In this document: in pieces, positions 36,565 through 44,659 of the stretch
How positions within the stretch are numbered: the first letter of the stretch is position 1
How the letters are laid out: every line of letters begins with the position of its first letter
Assembly (NCBI GenBank): GCA_902769525.1
Contig: CACXPG010000004.1
Coordinates: 62,001 to 126,000 of the forward strand
Length of the DNA: 64,000 bases
Direction of reading: 5' to 3'
From: an uncultured Bacteroidia bacterium
Lineage (GTDB): Bacteria; Bacteroidota; Bacteroidia; Bacteroidales; UBA932
Notes under the pieces: model-generated
The model's database searches: none
What the model was told of the DNA's origin: nothing
Seen by the model: only the letters and a program-made list of their open reading frames with translations
Position numbers and translations under genes: made by a program

Positions 36565-37506
36565 ATGGGAAATGAAATGAACATAAAAGACAGCGAGATA
36601 AGGATCATCGGAGCAACAGAACCGGTGACGGGCAATGGTCCGGACCCGGGAAATGGCTCTGACGGCAAAAAACCGTCCGGCAAAGGCTGGAAGAAGGCTG
36701 CGGCATGGATTGCTCTTGGCATTCTGGCTGTTGCCGGAATCCTTCTGCTTGTCCTCCATTACGGCGGCAAAGAGCCCGAAAACGTGCCTGGAGTCTTTGA
36801 ACCGGTACCTTCAGACAGCACCATCGTGGAGAACACCACGCCTGTACAGGCTCTGGACAGTCTCGGCGACTATTCCGACACCACGGGCAAAGCCTATACT
36901 GAGGTAATCGCCAAGACCATCAACGATGTTCCGCTGACAATCCTGATACCGCATAATGCTACGGCTGAGCTCTTTATGGGAGTGCCTGACACTCGCGACA
37001 AGAGTATAGTACTTGCAACACACGCAGCCGATATCCGGCGCGACAACAAGAAAATCGTGGGAGCTTTTGTTCTCAAGGGTGAGCCGCTGGCTTGGGGCCT
37101 TTCCAAGAAGGGCTACTGCGGCATCATAGACGGCAAGATTACAGTTGGCGTGGCTGATAACTCCCCTCTCTTCGAGGAAGCAACTGAAAAAGGTGGTTAC
37201 TTCTTCCGCCAGTACCCGCTGGTGGACAATGGTCAACTCGTTGAAAACGAGCCAAAGAACAAGTCTTACCGAAAAGCCCTCTGCGAAAGGGCCGGAGAAA
37301 TCTTCATCGTAAAGAGCGAGACCGAGGAATCGTTCCACGACTTTGCACAGGCCCTGGTGGATCTTGGCTGCAACAACGCAATCTATCTAATAGGAAGCAC
37401 GGCTTACGGATACTACTACGACAAGGAAAGCAACCTGACCGAATTCTTCCCGAGAGTCGGCGCCAGGTACAGATTCGAGAATTTCATCATCTGGAGAGCA
37501 AATTAA
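36565..37506 (+). CDS. Membrane-anchored NAGPA-like (phosphodiester glycosidase-type) protein
   Basis: 313 residues. A Gly/Asn/Pro-rich cytosolic head (about 1-35) leads to one transmembrane helix (AAAWIALGILAVAGILLLVL, about 44-63). The outer domain contains LTILIPHNATAELFMG, VGAFVLKGEPLAWGLSKKGYCGIIDG, VDNGQLVENEPKNKSYRKALCERAGEIFIVKSE and DLGCNNAIYLIGS. This order resembles the phosphodiester glycosidase (NAGPA/DUF2233) fold. It is co-transcribed with the LytTR gene, and such pairs often put a membrane partner beside the regulator. An in-frame ATG at 36577 is an alternative start. Confidence 0.68.
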   Translation: MGNEMNIKDSEIRIIGATEPVTGNGPDPGNGSDGKKPSGKGWKKAAAWIALGILAVAGILLLVLHYGGKEPENVPGVFEPVPSDSTIVENTTPVQALDSLGDYSDTTGKAYTEVIAKTINDVPLTILIPHNATAELFMGVPDTRDKSIVLATHAADIRRDNKKIVGAFVLKGEPLAWGLSKKGYCGIIDGKITVGVADNSPLFEEATEKGGYFFRQYPLVDNGQLVENEPKNKSYRKALCERAGEIFIVKSETEESFHDFAQALVDLGCNNAIYLIGSTAYGYYYDKESNLTEFFPRVGARYRFENFIIWRAN

Positions 37507-37526
37507 CTACTTCTCCTCCCGCTGGA

Positions 37527-37745
37527 TCAGAACAGCGCATTGAACAGCCAGACGACTGCCGCAATTGTCAATCCTGCCACAAGGATCTCAAAAAGGCAGG
37601 AAGCACCGAGAGACAGCCCCATAAACGCACCAGTTGCCGCTCCGGCCCCGGCACTGGAGTCAGGATCATCTCTTTTTGATGCAATTGCCCCGATGATGGC
37701 TCCCAGAACCACGCAAACAATCAGAACCCAAACCCAAGCTTTCAT
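37527..37745 (-). CDS. Small two-helix membrane protein
   Basis: 72 residues: WVWVLIVCVVLGAIIGAIAS, a short charged turn with KRDD, then a Gly/Ala-rich second half (GAGAATGAFMGLSLG, VAGLTIAAVVWLF). The Gly-zipper pattern fits a small inner-membrane oligomer. No family recognised. It is convergent with the gene ending at 37506, and its promoter carries the shared inverted repeat with a full -7 box. Confidence 0.7.
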   Translation of the reverse strand: MKAWVWVLIVCVVLGAIIGAIASKRDDPDSSAGAGAATGAFMGLSLGASCLFEILVAGLTIAAVVWLFNALF

Positions 37746-37788
37746 ATTCTTCAGTCTTTACTAGAACAACACTATGTTAAAAGCATTG

Positions 37789-37824
37789 CAAAAATAGAGT
37801 TCAACCCGCGAAACGAATGTTCTC
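37789..37824 (-). promoter_or_regulatory. GCGAA-N7-TTCGC operator variant and -7 box upstream of small membrane gene
   Basis: On the minus strand GAGAA-CATTCGT-TTCGC (37824-37808, one mismatch in the left arm), then 11 bases and TATTTTTG (37796-37789). The start codon is 43 bases further. Confidence 0.55.
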
Positions 37825-37829
37825 AGGCC

Positions 37830-38690
37830 CTATTTGCTGGTTGCTTTCTTGCGGAAAGCCAGCATCAGAAGGTTGATGATGATATAGGTTGTGATAACTG
37901 CAACAAGCAGGGCCGGGAAGCTGTAGCCCCCTATCAAAGCCATAGCAATCTCAACGGCCACTATCAGAAGAAAGATAAATCTGTCACGATTATCTGCCCA
38001 GGAAAGGTTCCTGAACTTCATCGAGAACATAGGAATCTCGCTTACCAGCAGCCAGCACAGCATCGGCACAACAATAGCAGGCAACCAGTAGATCCAGTCA
38101 AAAGCTGGATTTTGAGCCCCGTCATGCATCCACTCCAATTCACGCGATAAAAGTGATATTCGAAGGATAGCAACCAAAGAAATGTATAACAATGCGCACG
38201 CCGGAGTGGCCAAACCCCTAAAGTTCTCTGTCTGGCGCTTGTCGTTATTGAACTTGGCCAGACGCAACGCAGAAAATACCGCAATCAGCAAAGGAATCAG
38301 CCAGCATATTATTGCCAAGGCAAAATTGCCGCCAGTAAGAGGAGCCGCGTTAGTCGACTTAACCTCAGGAAGTTCTTCGCTATAAAAAAATCTTGCAATC
38401 CAATAAATATCACCAAAATAAGTGGTAAATACCTTTGACATAAAGCCTAATCCGACAAAAGCGGGAGCTACGCCGAAGCTCACCATATCGGCCAGGGAAT
38501 CAAGATCCTTACCTATCGCTGAATACGCTTTAAGACTTCTGGCTGCCAGGCCGTCAAAGAAATCGAAGAAAGCAGCCAGCAAAACAAAGATCAGAGCGAC
38601 AAGAGGGTCTGTTGAACATAAAATAGCCATACAGCCGCAGAGCAGGTTGCAGCAGGTAATGGCGTTTGGTATGTGCTTTTTGATTCCCAT
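37830..38690 (-). CDS. pssA: CDP-diacylglycerol--serine O-phosphatidyltransferase
   Basis: 286 residues, polytopic. The CDP-alcohol phosphotransferase signature DGLAAR-N8-G-N3-D-N3-D is present: FFDFFDGLAARSLKAYSAIG, followed by KDLDSLADMVSFGVAP. The enzyme joins serine to CDP-diacylglycerol to make phosphatidylserine, the precursor of phosphatidylethanolamine. About seven hydrophobic helices follow the motif. A -7 box TAACTTTG lies just upstream of the start at 38690. In Bacteroidetes it often pairs with psd, which is not adjacent here. Confidence 0.92.
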   Translation of the reverse strand: MGIKKHIPNAITCCNLLCGCMAILCSTDPLVALIFVLLAAFFDFFDGLAARSLKAYSAIGKDLDSLADMVSFGVAPAFVGLGFMSKVFTTYFGDIYWIARFFYSEELPEVKSTNAAPLTGGNFALAIICWLIPLLIAVFSALRLAKFNNDKRQTENFRGLATPACALLYISLVAILRISLLSRELEWMHDGAQNPAFDWIYWLPAIVVPMLCWLLVSEIPMFSMKFRNLSWADNRDRFIFLLIVAVEIAMALIGGYSFPALLVAVITTYIIINLLMLAFRKKATSK

Positions 38691-38780
38691 CGTACTGCAA
38701 AGTTAATAAAAGGATAACAGTTTACGTTATTTGCCGACAATGAATGTTGTGATCATCATCCCAAAAGGCCTCGTCTTGTC

Positions 38781-38890
38781 CGTGCCCGATTATTGCTTGT
38801 ATATCAACACATTAAGCAAAGACCTGTATGCGTTTTTACATACAGGTCTTTAAACATTTAGCTGATCCTCAGCGATTTAACGGGCACGCG
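38781..38890. repeat. Dispersed ~110-bp intergenic repeat, copy A
   Basis: The outer ends CGTGCCCG and CGGGCACG are complementary. Inside is a 13-bp hairpin AAAGACCTGTATG/CATACAGGTCTTT (38818-38830 and 38839-38851). A second copy lies at 44516-44624 with shared blocks ATTAAGCAAA, CTGTATGCGTTTTTACATA and TCAGCGATTTA. It sits between pssA and a C1B peptidase gene, both on the minus strand. It may be a small non-coding mobile element or structured RNA, and the inner hairpin could also end transcription. Confidence 0.7.
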
Positions 38891-38891
38891 C

Positions 38892-40019
38892 CTACTTGAT
38901 ACCAAGTTTCTTGCGTACATTCTTGCTCAGTGATTCCTTTGGAACCATGATCTGGATGGTCTTTGCCTTGAAGTAGCTTTCGGACACGTAGATGTAGCCG
39001 TCTCCGTTGTCCGGACCCCAGGAGTTCTTAACGATGTAGAACTTGGTGCCGTCCTGGTCCTTTGCGATACCGGTGATGTGCATCAGGTGGTCGTCGGAGG
39101 TAGTGAAGTCGGTCCACATAGCCTGACGGATTTCAGGATCGATAGGACTCTCCTCGTACTTCTTCTCAACGGCCTTCATTCCACGGAGGTTTACATCAGG
39201 GGTAAACAGAGCCAGATGCTTGTTCTGGGCGAAGTAGATTTCGCTCATATCAGCATCCCAGGCAACAGTGTAGCCGTGCATCAGAGCCCTGGTGCAGATC
39301 TCGTCCAGCTCGTCCAGAGGAACGTTGTAGGACTTGGCCATATCCCAGTTGTCAGGGATCTCGATGATGAACTCCTCGTAGAAAGGATGATGGAGGAAGC
39401 TTGTAATCTCCACATAGTCACTCTCCTTGAGTTTCAGAGACTCCTTGAAGGACCATGGGGTGTACTCCTTGCCCTTGTAGGTGAAAGTATCAGGAACCTT
39501 GCCCAGATACTTGTCCAGAATCTCGTTCATCTGGTCGTATGGAACGCCTTGCTTCTTGGCCACAGCGCTGTCCAGAAGGTCGTCGATTTCCCTCTGCAGC
39601 TTTCCGTGGTTGTGAGTCTCGGAGTCATAGTTGATGCCGTGGTAGGCTTCTTCTGGCATAAGGCCCATCTTCTCCATCTGGTATGTTGCCTGATGGCAGA
39701 TTCCGCCAGGTCCCCTGCGGCCTTTTCCTCTGCGGTAATAGTAGTCAGCGCCCCTTCTGAGGTACTCCTGCCTTACGGTATACATCTCGGAGATGTCCAG
39801 AGAGGTGTCGGCAGCACCCTTGCGGATAGCCTCGCTCTCGAGGAATGAAGTGGTGGCAAAGCACCAGCAGGTGCCGGTAGCAGCCTGGTTCTTGACTGCG
39901 GTGGCAGGGTTGTTCTTCACGATGGTAAACTCATAGAACGGGAAGCTGGTCTGCAATTCCTGTGCAAACAATCCGGTTCCAAGGAACAGAGCCGCTGCTG
40001 CGATGAATAATCTCTTCAT
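38892..40019 (-). CDS. Secreted C1B (bleomycin hydrolase/aminopeptidase C-like) cysteine peptidase
   Basis: 375 residues with signal peptide (MKRLFIAAAALFLGTGLFAQ). The catalytic Cys lies in NQAATGTCWCFATTSFLESE; His is in DDHLMHITGIAKDQDG and Asn in FYIVKNSWGPDNG, the papain-like C-H-N order with the C1B spacing. Family members trim peptides from the N-terminus; a signal peptide places this one in the periplasm or outside. A paralogue with about the same length lies 34 bases upstream on the same strand, so this is a tandem duplication. Confidence 0.88.
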   Translation of the reverse strand: MKRLFIAAAALFLGTGLFAQELQTSFPFYEFTIVKNNPATAVKNQAATGTCWCFATTSFLESEAIRKGAADTSLDISEMYTVRQEYLRRGADYYYRRGKGRRGPGGICHQATYQMEKMGLMPEEAYHGINYDSETHNHGKLQREIDDLLDSAVAKKQGVPYDQMNEILDKYLGKVPDTFTYKGKEYTPWSFKESLKLKESDYVEITSFLHHPFYEEFIIEIPDNWDMAKSYNVPLDELDEICTRALMHGYTVAWDADMSEIYFAQNKHLALFTPDVNLRGMKAVEKKYEESPIDPEIRQAMWTDFTTSDDHLMHITGIAKDQDGTKFYIVKNSWGPDNGDGYIYVSESYFKAKTIQIMVPKESLSKNVRKKLGIK

Positions 40020-40053
40020 ATTGTGTTTGTTTTTGATTGATTATCAGATTTGT

Positions 40054-41256
40054 TTAGATACCCATCTTCTTGCGGATGTCCTTAGGGATGGAGTTCTTGT
40101 TCACGAGGATGTTCATGGTCTTGTATCTTACGAAAGCCTCTGATACATACCAGATTCCCTTGTACTTGCCGGTAGGTCCCCAAGAGTTCTTCACCATATA
40201 GTACTTGGTGCCGTTCTGGTCCTTTGCGATACCGAAGATCTGCATTCCGTGGTCGTCAGTGGTGCTCTTGTTGTCATATCCTTCCTGACGCATCTCCTGG
40301 GTGATGACCATTTCCTTAACTGGCTCTACGATCTGAGGTCTTGCCTGAGGGTTGTTGCCGCCTACCCATCTTGCCTGGTCAGATCCAATTGCGCTTTCCA
40401 GAGCCTTCATGTCAGGAACAATGCCAATACCATCACGAGTAAAGCCAACCTCGCTTACGTCTGAACCCCAAGCGATTGTGTAGCCCTTCTCAATGGCGTT
40501 GTCCATAATCGCGATAAGGTCGTCGATGGTAACGTTGTAGCTCAGGTCCCATCTCCAGTTATCCGGAACCTCTATGGCGAACTGGGTGTAGAAAGGATAG
40601 TGAGTGAAGGAAGTAACTGAAACATAGTCAGCCATATTCAGGCCCAGACCCTTGGTCACGAAATCCTTAGGGCTGTAAACAACTCCCTTGTAGGTAGTAG
40701 TCTCAGGGCACTTACCAAGGTAGGTCTCGAGAATGTTCCTGTAGGTCTCCATAAATCTCGGCGATACCTTTCCGCCAGCCTTCTTTGCGCCCTCGGCCAG
40801 ACCGGTGCTGATAGCGGTCAGTTCACGGAAGTTGATTCTCTTCTCGCCTGGAAGCAGGTTAGGCATATCCTTCTCCAGGACAACGCCGTAATCCTCATAT
40901 GAGTGTGAAACATCCTCAAAGGAGCCACCCTCTGCAAAGCAAAGATAACCGTCTACGCGGATGAACTTGCGCATCTTCTCGATGTAGTTCTTTGTAACTG
41001 TGTACATTACTGAAAGATTCAGCGATGTGTCTGCGTGACCGTTGCGGATAGCCTCGCTCTCGAAGAAAGATGTTGTAGAGAAAGCCCAGCAAGTACCGCT
41101 GCTTCCCTGGTTGCGGATACCGGTGATAGGATTAGCCTTTACGGTAGTGAACTCAAAGCCCTTCCTCTGCTCCTTTTCAGGAACGTTAGGCTGAGCATAA
41201 GCAGCTGTCATGCAGAACAAGGCAGCAGCTGCAAAGAAATACTTCAATGATCTCAT
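40054..41256 (-). CDS. Secreted C1B cysteine peptidase, paralogue
   Basis: 400 residues, signal peptide MRSLKYFFAAAALFCMTAAYAQ. Catalytic Cys is in NQGSSGTCWAFSTTSFFESE, His in TTDDHGMQIFGIAKDQNG and Asn in YYMVKNSWGPTGKY. It differs from its neighbour at 38892-40019 by an insertion with YLCFAEGGSFEDVSHSYED and a longer C-terminal segment. It is the upstream gene of the pair. Confidence 0.88.
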   Translation of the reverse strand: MRSLKYFFAAAALFCMTAAYAQPNVPEKEQRKGFEFTTVKANPITGIRNQGSSGTCWAFSTTSFFESEAIRNGHADTSLNLSVMYTVTKNYIEKMRKFIRVDGYLCFAEGGSFEDVSHSYEDYGVVLEKDMPNLLPGEKRINFRELTAISTGLAEGAKKAGGKVSPRFMETYRNILETYLGKCPETTTYKGVVYSPKDFVTKGLGLNMADYVSVTSFTHYPFYTQFAIEVPDNWRWDLSYNVTIDDLIAIMDNAIEKGYTIAWGSDVSEVGFTRDGIGIVPDMKALESAIGSDQARWVGGNNPQARPQIVEPVKEMVITQEMRQEGYDNKSTTDDHGMQIFGIAKDQNGTKYYMVKNSWGPTGKYKGIWYVSEAFVRYKTMNILVNKNSIPKDIRKKMGI

Positions 41257-41303
41257 AATGTGTTAATTAATATTTGTATACGTTTCTTTCAACAATTATT
41301 CTT

Positions 41304-41948
41304 CTATGGAATATGCAGGAACTTGTGCGCCTGAATGGAAATGTTCCACTCAGGATGCTCCTTGACATACTCTATTATATAAGGTGCAACGGTTTTCATT
41401 CTGCTCCACTCTGGCTGAAGGTAGAAAAGGCAGCGGCCCTGCACCTCAAGCACTTTACGGCGGTTTTGTTCAGCCCACTCAAAGTCTGAAACATCTTCTA
41501 TGATAACCTTCAGCTCGTCGGCCAGAGGATAGAACTCGTCTCTTGGCGGCTTGCTCTTCTTGGGGCTGAGGCATATCCAGTCGAAATGCCCGCTCATAGG
41601 ACTGCTTCCGCTGGTCTCTAGGAAAATCTCCAGACCATAAGACTTCAGAAGGCCGCAAAGAGGATCAAGCGGGTAGTTCATCGGCTCGCCGCCTGTTATC
41701 ACGATAGACTTGGCCGGAGTGGCGGCGGCCTGGCTGACTATTGTCTCGATATCAACCGGCGGGAAACGGTCCGGATTCCAGCTCTCCTTGCTGTCACACC
41801 ATCTGCAACCTACGTCACAACCGCCCAAACGTATGAAAAACGCCGGTTTGCCCGAATGGAAACCCTCTCCCTGGATGGTGTAGAAACTCTCCACCAGCGG
41901 CAGTAGCCTGCCCCCTTCAAGCGACGGATATGTTCTCTTTACGGTCAT
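41304..41948 (-). CDS. queE: 7-carboxy-7-deazaguanine synthase
   Basis: 214 residues. The radical SAM cluster motif is CDVGCRWCDSKESW, with QueE-type spacing; upstream is ESFYTIQGEGFHSGKPAFFIRLGG, which is highly characteristic, and SIVITGGEPMNYPL binds SAM. The enzyme converts 6-carboxytetrahydropterin to 7-carboxy-7-deazaguanine on the queuosine path. No other queuosine gene is adjacent. It is transcribed away from clpB, with 270 bases of shared upstream DNA. Confidence 0.93.
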   Translation of the reverse strand: MTVKRTYPSLEGGRLLPLVESFYTIQGEGFHSGKPAFFIRLGGCDVGCRWCDSKESWNPDRFPPVDIETIVSQAAATPAKSIVITGGEPMNYPLDPLCGLLKSYGLEIFLETSGSSPMSGHFDWICLSPKKSKPPRDEFYPLADELKVIIEDVSDFEWAEQNRRKVLEVQGRCLFYLQPEWSRMKTVAPYIIEYVKEHPEWNISIQAHKFLHIP

Positions 41949-42217
41949 TTATCCTTACAATACACTTATCTACAAATATACTAAATAATTCCTAGTTCTG
42001 ATATTAAGACTTTGCTATTCGGCGATGGTGTCCTGCAAACAACGTCTTTGAATGCTGACTTTCTGGCAGATGGGAAACGGGGAATCACCTCCTGAGGCCC
42101 ATCCACGCTGACATTATGGCACATAAGGAGGCTTTTTTTCTCCGGAAACGAAGTGGCGGGCAAGTTGCATAGAACATCGCGGAGAAAAAACAGAAAAGAA
42201 AACAAGGAGGAATAAAT

Positions 42218-44449
42218 ATGGTAATGAACAACAATCAGGCACAAGGAAAGATGCTGGAGAAGTATGCCATCAACCTCAACGAGAGGGCTGAAAAAGGCAA
42301 GCTGGATCCTGTTATCGGAAGAGACGACGAGATCAGGCGTGTTCTCCAGATTCTGAGCCGCCGTACAAAGAACAACCCTATTCTCGTGGGAGAAGCCGGA
42401 GTGGGAAAGACTGCCATCGCAGAAGGACTCGCCCAGAGGATTGTTCACGGCGATGTAGCGCAGATGCTGAAGGGTAAGGTAATCTACTCTCTGGATATGG
42501 GAGCTTTGATTGCAGGTGCCAAGTATCAGGGAGAATTTGAGGAAAGACTCAAGGGAGTTGTAAAAGAAGTTGTGGAGAGCGACGGAGAAATCATACTCTA
42601 CATAGATGAAATTCACACACTTGTAGGTGCTGGACAGACAAGCGGCGCTATGGATGCCGCCAACATTCTGAAACCGGCCCTGAGCCGTGGAGAGCTCCGC
42701 TGCGTAGGTTCCACGACTCTGGACGAGTACCAGAAATACTTTGAGAAGGACAAGGCTCTGGAGCGCCGTTTCCAGATGGTTATGGTGGACGAGCCTTCTC
42801 CGGCAGAGAGCATTTCAATACTCAGGGGCCTCAAGCCTAAGTACGAGAACCACCATAAGGTAAAGATCGAGGACGATGCCATCATAGCCGCCGTCGAGCT
42901 CAGCCACAGGTACATCACCAACCGTCATCTCCCGGACAAGGCCATCGACCTTATAGACGAAGCAGCGGCAAAGCTCCGTCTGGAGATGAACTCCGTTCCG
43001 GAGGAGATTGACGAGCTCCAGAGAAAGATCCGCCAGCTGGAAATCGAGAGGGAGGCCATCCGCAGGGAAGGCGATTCTCCTAAGCTGACCGATATCGTCA
43101 ACCATCTCGAGCAGCAGAAAAAGCAGCTTGAGGTGCTCAACACCCAGTGGAGGGAAGAAAAGTCCGTCTACGACAGCATCCAGGCCAAAAGGCAGGAGAT
43201 AGACAACCTCAAGTTCCAGGCAGACAACGCAGAACGCAACGGAGACTACGCCAAGGTGGCCGAGCTCCGCTACGGCAAGATTGCCGGCCTTCAGAAGGAA
43301 ATCGAGGAGCTGAACAAGAAGATAGAGGCCAACGACCACCGGCTGATAGACGAGCAGGTAGGCCCTGAGGACATCGCCGAAGTGGTTGCAAAATGGACCG
43401 GTATTCCTGTAACCAAGATGATGCAGAGCGAGAAGGACAAGCTCCTCCACCTGGAAGCAGAGCTTCACAAGAGAGTCATCGGCCAGGACGAGGCTATCAA
43501 GGCAGTCGCAGATGCCGTAAGGCGTTCAAGGGCCGGCCTTCAGAGCGAGAAGCGCCCTATAGGGTCGTTCCTTTTCCTGGGAACCACCGGCGTGGGAAAG
43601 ACCGAACTGGCAAAGGCTCTGGCCGAGTTCCTGTTCGACGACGAGAACATGATGACTCGTATCGACATGAGCGAATACCAGGAGAGATTTGCCGCCACAC
43701 GTCTTGTGGGAGCGCCTCCAGGATATGTAGGCTATGAGGAAGGCGGTCAGCTGACCGAGGCCGTAAGGCGTAAACCGTACTCGGTAGTGCTGTTCGACGA
43801 GATAGAGAAAGCCCATCCTGACGTGTTCAACATCCTGCTGCAGGTTCTGGACGACGGAAGGCTTACAGACGGCAAGGGCCGCACTGTAAACTTCAAGAAC
43901 ACCATACTGATTATGACCAGCAATGTGGGCAGCGACATCATCCAGAGCTATATGTCCAAGATGAAAGGTCTCGACAACGTCAAGTTCACGGACAAGGACG
44001 GGGACGGCATTCCAGACCCTAAGGACAACGCAGAGTACGCAGAGATGACCATCAGCCAGGCTCATAACGAGCAGCTTCTGGACGAGTGCAAGGAGAAGGT
44101 CCTGGCTCTTATGAAGCATACCGTGCGCCCTGAGTTCCTCAACCGAATAGACGAGATCATAATGTTCCGTCCACTTGGAAAGGCCGAGATCCGCGGTATC
44201 CTGAAACTCCAGATAGACCAGGCGGAGAAGATGCTGGAACCTCAGAACATCACCCTGAACTTCACCGAGAAGGCTCTGGACTACCTTGCAGACAAGGGCT
44301 TCGATGTAGCCTACGGTGCAAGGCCTATAAAAAGGCTGCTCCAGAAAGAGGTTATCAACAACGTAGCCAAGGCTATTATCGCCGGCAAGATCGCCAAGGG
44401 CAGCACCGTCAACATAGACTGCATAGACGGCGGACTTGTCATCAGCTGA
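42218..44449 (+). CDS. clpB: ClpB-type disaggregase lacking the N-terminal domain
   Basis: 743 residues, against about 860 for full ClpB. It begins at [24 protein letters not shown], directly before NBD1 (GEAGVGKT at about 68), so the mobile Clp_N domain is missing. A strong AAGGAGG ribosome-binding site 7 bases before the ATG supports this start, and I see no N-domain remnant upstream. The coiled-coil M domain is at about 280-400, and NBD2 has GTTGVGKTE and an FDEIEKAH Walker B. NBD2 carries an unusual insert with [15 protein letters not shown], a Ca-loop-like acidic sequence. It rescues aggregated proteins with DnaK. A terminator follows at 44479. Confidence 0.92.
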   Translation: MVMNNNQAQGKMLEKYAINLNERAEKGKLDPVIGRDDEIRRVLQILSRRTKNNPILVGEAGVGKTAIAEGLAQRIVHGDVAQMLKGKVIYSLDMGALIAGAKYQGEFEERLKGVVKEVVESDGEIILYIDEIHTLVGAGQTSGAMDAANILKPALSRGELRCVGSTTLDEYQKYFEKDKALERRFQMVMVDEPSPAESISILRGLKPKYENHHKVKIEDDAIIAAVELSHRYITNRHLPDKAIDLIDEAAAKLRLEMNSVPEEIDELQRKIRQLEIEREAIRREGDSPKLTDIVNHLEQQKKQLEVLNTQWREEKSVYDSIQAKRQEIDNLKFQADNAERNGDYAKVAELRYGKIAGLQKEIEELNKKIEANDHRLIDEQVGPEDIAEVVAKWTGIPVTKMMQSEKDKLLHLEAELHKRVIGQDEAIKAVADAVRRSRAGLQSEKRPIGSFLFLGTTGVGKTELAKALAEFLFDDENMMTRIDMSEYQERFAATRLVGAPPGYVGYEEGGQLTEAVRRKPYSVVLFDEIEKAHPDVFNILLQVLDDGRLTDGKGRTVNFKNTILIMTSNVGSDIIQSYMSKMKGLDNVKFTDKDGDGIPDPKDNAEYAEMTISQAHNEQLLDECKEKVLALMKHTVRPEFLNRIDEIIMFRPLGKAEIRGILKLQIDQAEKMLEPQNITLNFTEKALDYLADKGFDVAYGARPIKRLLQKEVINNVAKAIIAGKIAKGSTVNIDCIDGGLVIS

Positions 44450-44478
44450 CAGGCATCCCAGACATAGAATTCATTGAA

Positions 44479-44514
44479 GCAGCCTTCCGCCAGTCGCGGA
44501 GGGCTGCTTTTTTT
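44479..44514 (+). terminator. Rho-independent terminator after clpB
   Basis: A 12-bp stem GCAGCCTTCCGC/GCGGAGGGCTGC with a 5-base loop is followed by seven T residues. It lies 30 bases after the clpB stop codon. Confidence 0.9.
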
Positions 44515-44515
44515 G

Positions 44516-44624
44516 CGTGCCCGACAAGATGCTGATTGTCTGCGTATTAAGCAAACAACTGTATGCGTTTTTACATATAGACATTTACTTATATGCCTAT
44601 TTATCAGCGATTTATCAGGCACGC
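44516..44624. repeat. Dispersed ~110-bp intergenic repeat, copy B
   Basis: The second copy of the element at 38781-38890 begins CGTGCCCGA and ends GGCACG. Shared blocks in the same order are ATTAAGCAAA, CTGTATGCGTTTTTACATA and TCAGCGATTTA. The inner hairpin arms are less well paired here. It lies directly after the clpB terminator and before the TPR gene promoter. Confidence 0.7.
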
Positions 44625-44645
44625 CATCAATTCAAAATAAATTCG

Positions 44646-44653
44646 TATTTTTG
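44646..44653 (+). promoter_or_regulatory. -7 promoter element of TPR gene
   Basis: TATTTTTG fully matches TAnnTTTG and ends 6 bases before the ATG at 44660. Transcription would begin at or next to the start codon, so the mRNA may be leaderless. Confidence 0.55.
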
Positions 44654-44659
44654 CACCCT

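Noticed and set aside
42117-42140. Sigma-54 promoter upstream of clpB
   Set aside because: TGGCAC is present, but no TTGC lies at the required spacing.
42815-43468. 217-aa minus-strand frame opposite clpB
   Set aside because: Leu/Val-rich shadow of the ClpB middle domain.
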